41,216 nucleotides of DNA from Lachnospiraceae bacterium (lineage in GTDB: Bacteria > Bacillota > Clostridia > Lachnospirales > Lachnospiraceae). A program made the position numbers and the translations under genes. Under the pieces are notes generated by a model. It saw only the letters and a list, made by a program, of their open reading frames with translations, searched no databases and had not been told where the DNA came from. The stretch covers positions 1-41,216 of the forward strand of contig JAGBBV010000029.1 of assembly GCA_017938315.1 (NCBI GenBank), given 5' to 3'. Positions 7,048 through 14,864 of the stretch are shown one piece after another. The number at the start of each line of letters is the position of its first letter. The stretch's first letter is position 1.

Positions 7048-7590
7048 TCTCCATTCTTTCCTTAAAAGTCGATATTCCAATCGAGTTTTCATTTTTCCAT
7101 CATGCCATTCATAATCAATGTGTTCAGCTTCTTTGATCAAACCACATTTTTGCATAACTCTTTCAGATCCGACATTTTCAGCTAAACACCCTGTAGAAAT
7201 TCTATATACGTTATTCTCTGAAAAAGCAAATTCGATCACTCGCTTAAAGGCTTCTGTTGTATATCCTTTTCCCCAGAACTTTGGATAAATAAAATATCCC
7301 GCACCCACAATTTTTCCTATAGGAGTCTCATCCATTACCGTATATCCAACACTCCCAAGCTGTTCATGGGAATCTTTTAATTCCATATGCATAAAGTAAA
7401 ACTTTCTATCAGATTTTTTCATATCTTCCAAAACAGTACGGAAGTCCTCATATGCTTCTTCTTTCGTAAACATTTGTATATCTTGTAAATAATACATTGT
7501 CTTAGAATCCGTTTTCAGCCGATAATAGTCCGAGAAATCATCCTCACAATAATCCCTCAAAATCAAGCGTTCCGTTTCCAGATATATCAT
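7045..7590 (-). CDS. RimJ/RimL-type GNAT N-acetyltransferase
   Basis: A 181-residue protein with the usual RimL-like opening (LETERLILRDYCEDDF, residues 4-19). The acetyl-CoA site is AGYFIYPKFWGKGYTTEAF (about 96-114), and motif B is AENVGSERVMQKCGL. Members acetylate ribosomal protein N-termini or small molecules; which applies here is unknown. The ATG at 7590 has AAGGA eleven bases upstream, a weaker spacing than its neighbours. The stop codon overlaps the junction block. Confidence 0.9.
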   Translation of the reverse strand: MIYLETERLILRDYCEDDFSDYYRLKTDSKTMYYLQDIQMFTKEEAYEDFRTVLEDMKKSDRKFYFMHMELKDSHEQLGSVGYTVMDETPIGKIVGAGYFIYPKFWGKGYTTEAFKRVIEFAFSENNVYRISTGCLAENVGSERVMQKCGLIKEAEHIDYEWHDGKMKTRLEYRLLRKEWR

Positions 7591-7612
7591 TTCTCACTGC
7601 ATCCTTTCGCAT

Positions 7613-7655
7613 GGTAAAATTCGAAGTTATCTACTTCATTCACCTTCAAAGTTTA
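7613..7655 (-). repeat. Junction element, rearranged form (cupin / GNAT)
   Basis: Two blocks are present but with different order and symmetry. The coding strand runs from the TAA stop (7653-7655) through AACTTTGAAGGTGAA, then ATAACTTCGAATTTTACC, which resembles the reverse complement of the usual block. A small hairpin GAAGTAGATAACTTC lies in the middle. Confidence 0.4.
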
Positions 7656-8000
7656 CTCATTATATGTACCACCTGTATTGTCTTTATTAAGAGTCCCTTC
7701 AACCTCAATCAAAAGGCACTTCACTAATGTCTTACAAACGGGCCGATGTTTTGTTCCCTTTGGTACAATTACGAAATCGCCTTCGCATAAATGCGTTAAT
7801 CCTTCCTCGAATTCCATATCAAACTCACCTTCAATACAATAAAACATTTCATCCGAAGTTTCATGTACATGAAAATCTAAAGTTCTGTTTTCTGCTTGTA
7901 AAACATTTAACATATGGTTGTTTAACGTTCCAACTCTTTTATATAAAAATAATTCATCAACTTCATTAACACTATCTTTTAAATTAATTTTTCTAACCAT
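7653..8000 (-). CDS. Cupin-domain protein
   Basis: A 115-residue single cupin barrel. The first motif is HVHETSDEMFYCIEGEF (about residues 44-60), with H, H and E metal positions. The second is GDFVIVPKGTKHRPVC (about 74-89). The short lysine- and asparagine-rich tail is unremarkable. Related small cupins act as epimerase-like or mannose-6-phosphate isomerase-like proteins, but nothing fixes the ligand here. The gene starts 27 bases after the NUDIX stop, with GCGAGG before the ATG. It may be co-transcribed with NUDIX. Confidence 0.87.
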   Translation of the reverse strand: MVRKINLKDSVNEVDELFLYKRVGTLNNHMLNVLQAENRTLDFHVHETSDEMFYCIEGEFDMEFEEGLTHLCEGDFVIVPKGTKHRPVCKTLVKCLLIEVEGTLNKDNTGGTYNE

Positions 8001-8027
8001 ATTTAAAACCTCGCAATTTCTGATTTG

Positions 8028-8528
8028 TTATTGTATATATCCCATTTTTTCAAAGAACTTCTGATAACGTTTTCTTTGTACATCAATTATTTCGTTTGAA
8101 TTTATAAAAGAAATGAAGTCATTTTCAGAGATCCATTTGTATGATATTGTTTCACCTTCTTGAAGAGAAACAGATGCCTTATCGCAATCAGTGACACATA
8201 AAAAATTATAGTATATAGTATCGTGAGAAATGTGCCGACCAATTTCCATGAAATCGTCAGAAGAAATCCCTGTCTCTTCCAAAAGTTCTCGTTTTGCACA
8301 TGATACCTTGTCTTCTCCTTTTAACGCAGAACCTCCAGCAGTTGCCTCATAGTAGCCTCCATAGTTAGGTTTTCGTACGTCTCTCCTCATAAGCAAATAA
8401 TCACCATCAATATGTCTGACCAGAATCTCGCTGACAAGGTGGTACAACCCTTTGGGTATAGGTTCCCCTCGTACCAAATCTTGATTTGCTAAAGTTCCAT
8501 CTATCAAGTACGCGTCCCAAATTTCCAA
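8028..8528 (-). CDS. NUDIX hydrolase
   Basis: A 166-residue hydrolase of nucleoside-diphosphate-linked compounds. The Nudix box spans about residues 65-88: it begins GGSALKGED and ends RELLEETGI, so the metal-binding REx2EE core is intact. I choose a TTG start at 8528 (protein beginning with Met-Glu-Ile-Trp-Asp), because GGAGGTG lies six bases upstream and this is the usual family start. The longer reading from 8558 begins upstream of this site. The preferred substrate is unknown. Confidence 0.88.
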   Translation of the reverse strand: MEIWDAYLIDGTLANQDLVRGEPIPKGLYHLVSEILVRHIDGDYLLMRRDVRKPNYGGYYEATAGGSALKGEDKVSCAKRELLEETGISSDDFMEIGRHISHDTIYYNFLCVTDCDKASVSLQEGETISYKWISENDFISFINSNEIIDVQRKRYQKFFEKMGYIQ

Positions 8529-8536
8529 AATATTCA

Positions 8537-8556
8537 CCTCCATAAATTGGAACATC
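8537..8556 (-). repeat. Possible junction element, single block (M24 / NUDIX)
   Basis: The coding strand reads GATGTTCCAATTTATGGAGG. It starts at the TGA stop of the peptidase gene and runs into the ribosome binding site of NUDIX. TTCCAATTT equals the arm of the full element. Confidence 0.4.
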
Positions 8557-9241
8557 ATAGTTCCTTAATAACTCCATGATCAAAATAGTAAATATTCTCT
8601 CTTTTATACCCATATTTTGAATTCGGAACACTTATATGAGGTTCAAAAGTAAAGTAATCGACATCACCAAGCGATATTTGATTTCCCTTTTCTATGTAAA
8701 CTCTATCACTTTTCAGTCTCACAATGGAATGTCCCAAGTTACCCATAAAATCAAGATTAATATAGCCTTTTCGTTCTATAATGTTATTGATATAATAATA
8801 CAGTTCTTCAAAAGTCGTTTTAGGTGTAACAAATTTGCACATTTCCTCATGCAAATATTCTTCCATCAACAATCCGTTCTTCCATTCCTCATTTGACACA
8901 TTGTCATTCTCAACTATTTTTCCCTTTTCAATAATAATAGTTCTTGCATAATCGCCCCATGTATCTCCATTTTGTGGACTCAAATCAATTGTAATAATGT
9001 CATTCTCTGCAATAACTCTTTTGCTTGTAATATATTCTTTTCCCGAAACAGATAGAGTGGTTTCGTCCCCTGCAAAAACAAAAGCTCCCACATCCCAATA
9101 CCAAAAAGAATCAGCTCCCAATTCCATCATTTTTGTTTCACACAACTTCCTTATATCAAGTAATGTCATTCCCGGCTGTATCTTCTTTTTAATGAACTCA
9201 ATTGTCTTTTTTGCTATATTCTGTACCTCTGTATATTGCAT
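8555..9241 (-). CDS. M24 family metallopeptidase-like protein
   Basis: A 228-residue protein of the pita-bread (Xaa-Pro dipeptidase / methionine aminopeptidase) fold. Metal-ligand positions are visible: D in ITIDLSPQN, D in WGDYARTI, H in NLGHSIV, E in FEPHIS and a last E in KRENIYYF. It is shorter than typical aminopeptidase P because it consists of the catalytic domain alone. I prefer the second ATG (9241), seven bases after GGAG, over the one at 9247. It may process a small peptide or be a creatinase-like hydrolase. Confidence 0.85.
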   Translation of the reverse strand: MQYTEVQNIAKKTIEFIKKKIQPGMTLLDIRKLCETKMMELGADSFWYWDVGAFVFAGDETTLSVSGKEYITSKRVIAENDIITIDLSPQNGDTWGDYARTIIIEKGKIVENDNVSNEEWKNGLLMEEYLHEEMCKFVTPKTTFEELYYYINNIIERKGYINLDFMGNLGHSIVRLKSDRVYIEKGNQISLGDVDYFTFEPHISVPNSKYGYKRENIYYFDHGVIKEL

Positions 9242-9306
9242 AACCATTCTCCATAATCTTCAAAGTTAATATTTCAACAAAAATGTGCAATTGTGCTGAA
9301 AAAACA

Positions 9307-9882
9307 TCAGAAATTCATTTGTATAATTTTTTCAAATGGAATAAATTCCTTGGGCGGATATGTACGCTTACCTATTATTTTTTCCATCTCAACTAAATTG
9401 TACCATCTGCCAAATTTACTTCCGCATTCGTGGTATCTTGCAACAACCTTATATCCAATGGCTTCGTGGAAATGTTCGCTATTACGCGTAAGATATTCAT
9501 CTTCTTCCACTGGGTCAGCGGCTCCTGCATATACGTTGACAACATTTTGTTTCACCAAAATATTTTCAAGTTCTGCATAAAGCATCTTTCCAATTCCCAT
9601 TCTGTGATACTGCTTATCTATATATATTGATGTCGACGCACTCCACGCATACGACGCTCTTGTTCTGAATCTACCTGCATAAATATACCCAGCTATTTTT
9701 CCATTGACCACTGCCACCAAATAGGGATAATTATTAAGTGTTTCTTTTATTCTGCATATAAATTCTTCCACCGTTGGAACTGCATGCTCAAATGTAATTG
9801 CAGTATTTTTAACATAATATGCATATATACTTAACAATTCTCCTGCATCTTCTTCACTTGCAACTCTAATCAAGATTTCCAT
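9307..9882 (-). CDS. GNAT family N-acetyltransferase (phosphinothricin/methionine sulfoximine type)
   Basis: A 191-residue GNAT of the Pat/YwnH/MddA group. It opens with IRVASEEDAGELLSIYAYYV and contains TAITFEHAVPTVEEF. The acetyl-CoA motif is SIYIDKQYHRMGIGKMLY (HRMGIG loop), with HEAIGYKVVARYHECGSKFG near the C-terminus. Members acetylate phosphinothricin or methionine sulfoximine, which makes this the best substrate guess in the GNAT set. Start at 9882 after AAGGTGAAAAG. The last 15 residues (KRTYPPKEFIPFEKIIQMNF region) are rather variable in the family. Confidence 0.87.
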   Translation of the reverse strand: MEILIRVASEEDAGELLSIYAYYVKNTAITFEHAVPTVEEFICRIKETLNNYPYLVAVVNGKIAGYIYAGRFRTRASYAWSASTSIYIDKQYHRMGIGKMLYAELENILVKQNVVNVYAGAADPVEEDEYLTRNSEHFHEAIGYKVVARYHECGSKFGRWYNLVEMEKIIGKRTYPPKEFIPFEKIIQMNF

Positions 9883-9940
9883 CTTTTCACCTTCCACTTA
9901 TCATACATAATCAATCTTCTCTGGCAAATGACAAACCAAT

Positions 9941-9967
9941 TATGTAAAATTCACAAATTGAAATTTA
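9941..9967 (-). repeat. Junction element, single block (HhH protein / GNAT)
   Basis: The coding strand reads TAAATTTCAATTTGTGAATT, beginning at the TAA stop of the HhH gene (9965-9967). It resembles the stop-proximal block of the full element (TTAAATTCCAATTTGTAG). The 60 bases between it and the next start have no matching second block. Confidence 0.45.
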
Positions 9968-10495
9968 TTCTTCTGTAAAAATATTCGTAAATGCTCTTGC
10001 AACAGCTATATGAGTCTTAATTTCCTTCATTAACGGTACCTTTAAGCTCAGATTTTCTTCTCTTATTACACTTTCTGTCTTTGTAATGATTTCTTGAGGC
10101 GAGGAGTTTGCAATATCAGTCAAAGAGTGAAAACCCGCTTTATAATAGAGCCTCGCTCTCGTGCTTTTTACCCCAGGCAGCTGATACAGTTCTTTAAAAG
10201 ATTGTATTTCTTTATTCTCTTTGCAAACAGTTGTAATCTCTTTTAATTTCGCTGGTTTGATATCATACAAACTCAGAAACATTCTAAAAAGACGTACCAT
10301 TTCAACATCTGCTAAACCCGCTTCTAACAACGAATCATCTGATAATTTCATGCAATCGGATTTTGTGTTGCACCCTATTTTACTCAAATTTTCTATGAGA
10401 ATTTTTTTGTATGGTATTAATGGATAATATCTTGTTAAAATACAATCCTCATTCAATAAGATTGTTATTGCCGCTATCTTATAATCAGTATTCAA
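9965..10495 (-). CDS. Helix-hairpin-helix protein (DUF4332-like)
   Basis: A 176-residue protein with two helix-hairpin-helix-like halves. The C-terminal half is the clearer one: LPGVKSTRARLYYKAGFHSL followed by TDIANSSPQEI, a pattern seen in DUF4332 and other HhH proteins. The N-terminal half (LSKIGCNTKSDCMKLSDDSLLEAGL) is similar but weaker. Such modules usually bind DNA or act in protein contacts. The start is a TTG at 10495, with GGAGGTG five bases upstream. The real role is unknown. Confidence 0.7.
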   Translation of the reverse strand: MNTDYKIAAITILLNEDCILTRYYPLIPYKKILIENLSKIGCNTKSDCMKLSDDSLLEAGLADVEMVRLFRMFLSLYDIKPAKLKEITTVCKENKEIQSFKELYQLPGVKSTRARLYYKAGFHSLTDIANSSPQEIITKTESVIREENLSLKVPLMKEIKTHIAVARAFTNIFTEE

Positions 10496-10500
10496 CCCAA

Positions 10501-10532
10501 CACCTCCACAACAGCAACTTCAAATTTGTTTA
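10501..10532 (-). repeat. Junction element, single block (kinase / HhH protein)
   Basis: The coding strand reads TTAAACAAATTTGAAGTTGC, beginning at the TAA stop of the kinase gene and ending before GGAGGTG. AAATTTGAAGTTG is identical to the block in the elements at 341 and 2141. Confidence 0.55.
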
Positions 10533-11123
10533 ATAATGTTCAATACAAAAATCAACCCACTCTTTCACTTTCTTCCCAACTTCATCTGCATTCAAATCAT
10601 CTACATTTAAAACATCTACATTTTCTTTTCCTATAAACCAATTTCTTTTTAATGGCAATAAATACTTCAAATGATGTTCGAAAAAGTTTCTGGAACGGGT
10701 ATTATCATTCTCCTTATGTTTTAATAATACTTCATTTGAGGCATCTAAAAATAATATTCTTGTTGGCATACACTTTCGGACTTGTTCAAGCTCCTTATGT
10801 AATGCATTTTCAATTTCCCACTCTTGTCCTATAGTTTTCGGGTAATTTAAAGTATAAAATTCTATTTCCTCAGCTCCAAAATCCATAACACTACAACTAA
10901 AATTTTGGGCTTTATTATAGCGAACAACTTCCTTGTTAAGCCATAATTTCTGTATCTCCAAATAATCTTCGTATTTGTTTTTATCTAGCTGACGTCGTTT
11001 TACTTCATCAATAATATCCGTATTAATTTCATAACTAATATTTACGTACGGAGCATTTTCTTGTAAATATCGTACTGCAGTTGTTTTTCCTACAGCCATG
11101 CAACCTTGTAAAGAAAGTATCAT
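10530..11123 (-). CDS. P-loop kinase/ATPase-like protein (thymidylate-kinase-like)
   Basis: A 197-residue protein beginning with a Walker A loop, LQGCMAVGKTTA (residues 5-16; GxxxxGKT). A probable Walker B or lid region follows at ILFLDASNEVLLKHK, with a basic DNTRSRNFF stretch. The overall shape resembles deoxynucleoside/thymidylate-kinase-like P-loop proteins, but the substrate is open. I start at the ATG at 11123, preceded by GGAGG at proper spacing. The reading from 11144 would start before the upstream stop codon. Single-gene array unit. Confidence 0.75.
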   Translation of the reverse strand: MILSLQGCMAVGKTTAVRYLQENAPYVNISYEINTDIIDEVKRRQLDKNKYEDYLEIQKLWLNKEVVRYNKAQNFSCSVMDFGAEEIEFYTLNYPKTIGQEWEIENALHKELEQVRKCMPTRILFLDASNEVLLKHKENDNTRSRNFFEHHLKYLLPLKRNWFIGKENVDVLNVDDLNADEVGKKVKEWVDFCIEHY

Positions 11124-11128
11124 ATGTT

Positions 11129-11143
11129 TCCTCCTCAAATTCA
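11129..11143 (-). repeat. Possible junction element, minimal block
   Basis: The coding strand TGAATTTGAGGAGGA joins the TGA stop of the CPBP gene (11141-11143) to the ribosome binding site of the kinase gene. It matches the core AATTTGA(A)GG part only, and it is the last recognisable example going toward higher coordinates. Confidence 0.35.
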
Positions 11144-11896
11144 TCTCTCAGTATTACTAAGATTTTGTTCTTTAATTGAAAGAACGACTGCCGTAACAAT
11201 AATGATTATTCTACAAGCGTATGACACATATTGGCTCCCACCCATTGCTAATTGTGTGAAAACATTGATTAGCGAATGTGTCATCACACATATCCACAAA
11301 CTATTTGTCTTTATAAATAAAGCGGATAAAATAAAGCAATTTGTCAATAATCCAAGTGAAAATTCAAAAGCCTGTACTTGTGGCAACGTTCCTTCAATAT
11401 AGAAATAAGAAAAATGCCATATTTCCCATGCAACAAAAGTAATGATTGTTGAAGTGATATAATTATGGCGTTCCTGTAAAACCGGTTGAAAAACATATCT
11501 CCATCCTACTTCTTCAATCCCACCAAATATGATTGCTTTAAGAAATAAGATAATAGGAATATACCACGCACTTAACACTAATTTTCCATTAACTGCAACA
11601 TAACCAAAATCCAAAATCAAGAATATAAGAACCCAAAAATAACTGCTAAAATTTTGCTTTACAGCAAAAAAATCTTTTAGTATTTTCTTCATACCGTACT
11701 TTTTGTATCTTATTGCAATAATAGCTCCCCATAGAGCAGATGAAACTCCTCCAATTCCAATAGCAGCCATTCCTACCTGCGTCGTATAATCTACAACCAT
11801 ACCCAAATTACGCAATATAAAAACTATAATACATACCATCCATATTTGTCCTAAAGTTCCTGACAAATAAAGGGCAATCGCTTTATTTCGACTCAT
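11141..11896 (-). CDS. CPBP family intramembrane metalloprotease
   Basis: A 251-residue membrane protein with about seven or eight hydrophobic segments. The Abi/CAAX protease motifs are complete: EEVGWR (motif 1, EExxxR, about residues 128-133), WEIWHFSYF (motif 2, FxxxH-like) and a later MTHSLIN segment. The family includes CAAX-processing-like and bacteriocin self-immunity proteins. No bacteriocin gene is seen nearby, so immunity is only a possibility. It starts 20 bases after the RhuM stop and may share its transcript. Confidence 0.88.
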   Translation of the reverse strand: MSRNKAIALYLSGTLGQIWMVCIIVFILRNLGMVVDYTTQVGMAAIGIGGVSSALWGAIIAIRYKKYGMKKILKDFFAVKQNFSSYFWVLIFLILDFGYVAVNGKLVLSAWYIPIILFLKAIIFGGIEEVGWRYVFQPVLQERHNYITSTIITFVAWEIWHFSYFYIEGTLPQVQAFEFSLGLLTNCFILSALFIKTNSLWICVMTHSLINVFTQLAMGGSQYVSYACRIIIIVTAVVLSIKEQNLSNTER

Positions 11897-11916
11897 AAAT
11901 ATCCCCTAATACTTCT

Positions 11917-12915
11917 TTATTTTCTTACTCCTTTTTTAGCAGCCTTACCTGCATCTTTAATCGTTTCCATATATGCTTGTTCCACTGGTGATATAGTAAT
12001 CGCTTGATACTTTGTATATTCCGCCTTCGCTTTTTTCATTGCCTCATCGTGACTAACCTTACCGGAACCTGTCAGCAATTTTCTGTTTCCAGATGACAAA
12101 ACAGAATCCAATTGTTCAACATAATCACTCATATACATCGGTCTATGTTCAATAGCATTAATTTCCGCTAAGTCAAAATAACCGGATACAAGATTATTCA
12201 ATATTTTTAACTCATCTTCCTTTAAATAATTTTTAGCTACTCCTATATCTTTAAGTGCCGGCAATTCTCCTTTAAATGATGTCAATCCCATAAAAGGTTT
12301 TTCTGCATCTGCACGTTCGTAGATTACTTCAGCCGCAGTATGTCCATGTGCTGCGTAATGTAATTTATTTTGCACAATCTTAAAGAATAAAATAGATTGC
12401 TCACTATGAGGGTCATAGTCCACACTTGTTGCATACAAATCTAGTACCTGACGATACAACACTTTCTCAGATGAACGGATATCTCTAATACGATCAAGTA
12501 ATTCTTTCCAGTAATTACCACCGCCGTTTCCTTTTAAGCGTTCATCATCCATGGTAAAGCCTTTTATCATATACTCTTTTATTCGTTCAGTTGCCCATCG
12601 TCTAAATTGAGTTGCAATAGATGATTTTATTCTATACCCCAACGAAATTATCATATCCAAGTTGTAGTAAGTTACATTATAGTTTTTACCATCGGAAGCA
12701 GTTGTTCGGAATTTCCGAACAACTGACTCTTCATCAAGCTCTCCCTCTTCAAAAATATGTTTAATATGTTCACTAACATTAGATTTGCTGGATTGATATA
12801 ACTCTACCAGTTGTTGCTGTGTAAGCCAAACTGTTTCATCTTCAATTTTAACATTTATGTTTGTTAATCCATCTTCTGTTTGATAGATTAAAATCTCTCC
12901 ATATCTTTCTTCCAT
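11917..12915 (-). CDS. rhuM: RhuM family protein
   Basis: A 332-residue protein of the RhuM family (COG3943). N-terminal features are VWLTQQQLVELYQSSKSNVS, a DNA-binding-like segment, and the highly conserved RIKSSIATQFRRWATERIKE (about 97-116). The C-terminal half has GHTAAEVIYERADAEKPFMG, resembling the Fic/death-on-curing context these proteins carry. RhuM was first named from a Salmonella pathogenicity island, and the molecular role is not settled. I start at the second ATG, seven bases after AGGAG. It marks the edge of the element-bearing zone. Confidence 0.88.
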   Translation of the reverse strand: MEERYGEILIYQTEDGLTNINVKIEDETVWLTQQQLVELYQSSKSNVSEHIKHIFEEGELDEESVVRKFRTTASDGKNYNVTYYNLDMIISLGYRIKSSIATQFRRWATERIKEYMIKGFTMDDERLKGNGGGNYWKELLDRIRDIRSSEKVLYRQVLDLYATSVDYDPHSEQSILFFKIVQNKLHYAAHGHTAAEVIYERADAEKPFMGLTSFKGELPALKDIGVAKNYLKEDELKILNNLVSGYFDLAEINAIEHRPMYMSDYVEQLDSVLSSGNRKLLTGSGKVSHDEAMKKAKAEYTKYQAITISPVEQAYMETIKDAGKAAKKGVRK

Positions 12916-13000
12916 TTCCATGCTCCTATCAACTACTTATTTTAATTACGCCTCACAGAGCGAAATACACCCTTCGTACTAATCTTCCACCCATTTAAAC

Positions 13001-13747
13001 TTATTGCTCTAATCCATGTAATTTAAATGGATTCGTTTCCAGTTCTTTTCTGTAAAGACTTACCACATCCCAAATATCAAAAAACATGTATTTACACTTT
13101 CCAATATAACCATCTTTAATAATACCCTTTTGGTATGCCATCTCTTGAATTGTATACCATGGTTTTACCGATGGTTCACCGCATTCCACCAGCCATTCAT
13201 CAGCCGGATACTTATTATTGACTTCTTCTGTAGGTGCAAATATATCGCTGATTTCTTTTGGCATAACATCTTCCATATAGTGCATTGCAGTTAACTTGTA
13301 TATATCAACTCCAAGCAATAACGCTTTTCCGCCGTTACGAATCACATAATTCAACCCGCCTTTGGCAGCCTCATCTGCATGTAATCCCCAACCGGAGGTT
13401 CTTATCACACCGGTACCTGTAATGACATCAGCTCTCTGTCTGAATGTATCTGCAATAATGCCCATTGCAGTTCTCGGCTCATCTTCCGGAATTATTTTGA
13501 TTTTCACGGTAATCCCCATATTTCTGTCTTCTTCCGTCAGTTCCAATTCAGGACCAAAACATAAGGAAGGCATAAAAATACTTCCTCGCTCCGTCACACA
13601 CTCCATAAGTGCTTCTATTACTGTCTCTGCCCCGCCTTCAACATGACCCAAGCTACTGAGTGAACTATGTACTTCAATTTCCATCCCCTCTTGAAGTCCT
13701 ATTTTTTTCAGTTCCTCAATCAATTCTGCTTTTTTCATTTCCGCCAC
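13001..13747 (-). CDS. AAC(3)-family aminoglycoside N-acetyltransferase-like protein
   Basis: A protein of about 248 residues in the aminoglycoside 3-N-acetyltransferase / YokD family. EVHSSLSSLGHVEGGAETVI matches the family's N-terminal pantetheine-site motif, and RTSGWGLHADEAA and LLLGVDIYKLTAMHYMED carry the conserved catalytic-region positions (H/E). The start is uncertain: a GTG at 13747 sits six bases after GAGGTG, with alternatives at ATG 13753 and 13738. It directly follows, and nearly overlaps, the nucleotidyltransferase gene. Whether it acts on aminoglycosides is not shown; many chromosomal members do not. Confidence 0.85.
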   Translation of the reverse strand: MAEMKKAELIEELKKIGLQEGMEIEVHSSLSSLGHVEGGAETVIEALMECVTERGSIFMPSLCFGPELELTEEDRNMGITVKIKIIPEDEPRTAMGIIADTFRQRADVITGTGVIRTSGWGLHADEAAKGGLNYVIRNGGKALLLGVDIYKLTAMHYMEDVMPKEISDIFAPTEEVNNKYPADEWLVECGEPSVKPWYTIQEMAYQKGIIKDGYIGKCKYMFFDIWDVVSLYRKELETNPFKLHGLEQ

Positions 13748-13757
13748 CGTCATCACC

Positions 13758-14549
13758 TCAGCGCCAAGTTTTTTCCTCAATATATCTATCTAAAATATCC
13801 TTCACAAACTTCTCTGCATGAATGTACGTTTCATTGGAATTACGTAACAACATATCCCGCTCCTTTCTCCATATGAGCGCACTATGAATCAACTCCCGAT
13901 ATTCCGGCAGAAAGTCCATTGCCCACCGGGCTGCTGCGGGTTTTGAAATCTGCTCTCCGGTCCGTACCGTATAAAGGGCACGACACAAAGTTAGTATTGC
14001 ATATGCCTGACTATAACAACTTTCCTTACACGTTCTGATACGCTCCCGGAAACTCTGTGCATACTTACAAATCATTTGAATAAACTCCTGCTTTTCGATA
14101 TGCGGTATCACTTTATTCTTATCAATTCCATAAAGTGTAATGGCATATTCCTGCACGCAGTACCATTCATCAATCCAATCCTTACCCGAATCAATAATAT
14201 GTAATGGTTCTCCCGGAGAGATATTTCCCATTTTGAACGGCATCGTTCGGAAATTCTTTAAACCATCGATTGGTGCATAATGCACTTCGATACGATTTCT
14301 CCATTGTGGATTTTCACAAACTATTTCTTCGTGCATAGTACGAAGTTTCTCAATCTCGTCAAGCGTAACTTCGGAAGCTATGACACATAAGGTATCTATA
14401 TCGCTGGTAGTAATGTCAAAATCTCCCCAAACCAGCGAACCATACAAATAAAATCCTATCATTCGGTCTCCGAAGATATTCTTATGACCACTCATTAGTT
14501 TTTCTATTATTTTGTTTACTCCATCATCTCGATAGTTACTCGATTCCAT
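13758..14549 (-). CDS. Aminoglycoside nucleotidyltransferase-like (ANT) protein
   Basis: A 263-residue protein of the ANT(9)/ANT(3'') kind: a nucleotidyltransferase domain plus a helical C-terminal domain. The active site is YLYGSLVWGDFDITTSDID (about residues 33-51), with GS and the paired aspartates intact. The C-terminal part (ILTLCRALYTVRTGEQISKP) matches the DUF4111-type domain. GGAGAAG precedes the ATG, which lies inside the 3' end of the MGMT-family gene (34-base overlap). Resistance activity is only an inference; housekeeping paralogues exist. Confidence 0.85.
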   Translation of the reverse strand: MESSNYRDDGVNKIIEKLMSGHKNIFGDRMIGFYLYGSLVWGDFDITTSDIDTLCVIASEVTLDEIEKLRTMHEEIVCENPQWRNRIEVHYAPIDGLKNFRTMPFKMGNISPGEPLHIIDSGKDWIDEWYCVQEYAITLYGIDKNKVIPHIEKQEFIQMICKYAQSFRERIRTCKESCYSQAYAILTLCRALYTVRTGEQISKPAAARWAMDFLPEYRELIHSALIWRKERDMLLRNSNETYIHAEKFVKDILDRYIEEKTWR

Positions 14550-14845
14550 CTGTACTTCTCCAAATCTACTCTGTTTCCTTCTACTTTAACGCCTTCATTT
14601 TCCAAAAGGGCAATTTGTCGGTTTTCACCACCAAAGGCAAATGCTTTCGACACTTCTCCCAAGCGGTTTACCACTCTATGACAGGGAATGGTTTCCGGCT
14701 CCGGATTGACATGAAGGGCATAGCCCACCACGCGCGACCACCTTTTATTTCCGGCAAGAGAAGCCACCTGACCGTAGGTCGCAACTTTTCCACGGGGTAT
14801 CTGTCTTACGACATCATATATTAATTCAAAGGTAGATTTCTGCAT
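14516..14845 (-). CDS. MGMT family DNA-alkyl transfer protein
   Basis: A 109-residue protein that is just the C-terminal catalytic domain of O6-alkylguanine-DNA alkyltransferase. It has RGKVATYGQVASLAG (DNA-binding helix-turn-helix) and IPCHRVVN, with the active-site cysteine retained. Alkyltransferase-like proteins instead have tryptophan or alanine there. It may repair alkylated DNA or act as a damage sensor. ATG at 14845 (or the TTG three bases earlier) follows GGAG. Its end overlaps the nucleotidyltransferase gene, so the two are translationally linked. Confidence 0.88.
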   Translation of the reverse strand: MQKSTFELIYDVVRQIPRGKVATYGQVASLAGNKRWSRVVGYALHVNPEPETIPCHRVVNRLGEVSKAFAFGGENRQIALLENEGVKVEGNRVDLEKYRWNRVTIEMME

Positions 14846-14864
14846 CAATTAAACTCCACATTTA

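Noticed and set aside
8407-8631. 74-codon minus-strand ORF across the M24/NUDIX junction
   Set aside because: It is another frame over the 3' end of the peptidase gene and the 5' end of NUDIX, both of which have clear motifs.
341-11143. CRISPR array
   Set aside because: Repeats are separated by whole genes, vary in length, and no cas genes are visible.
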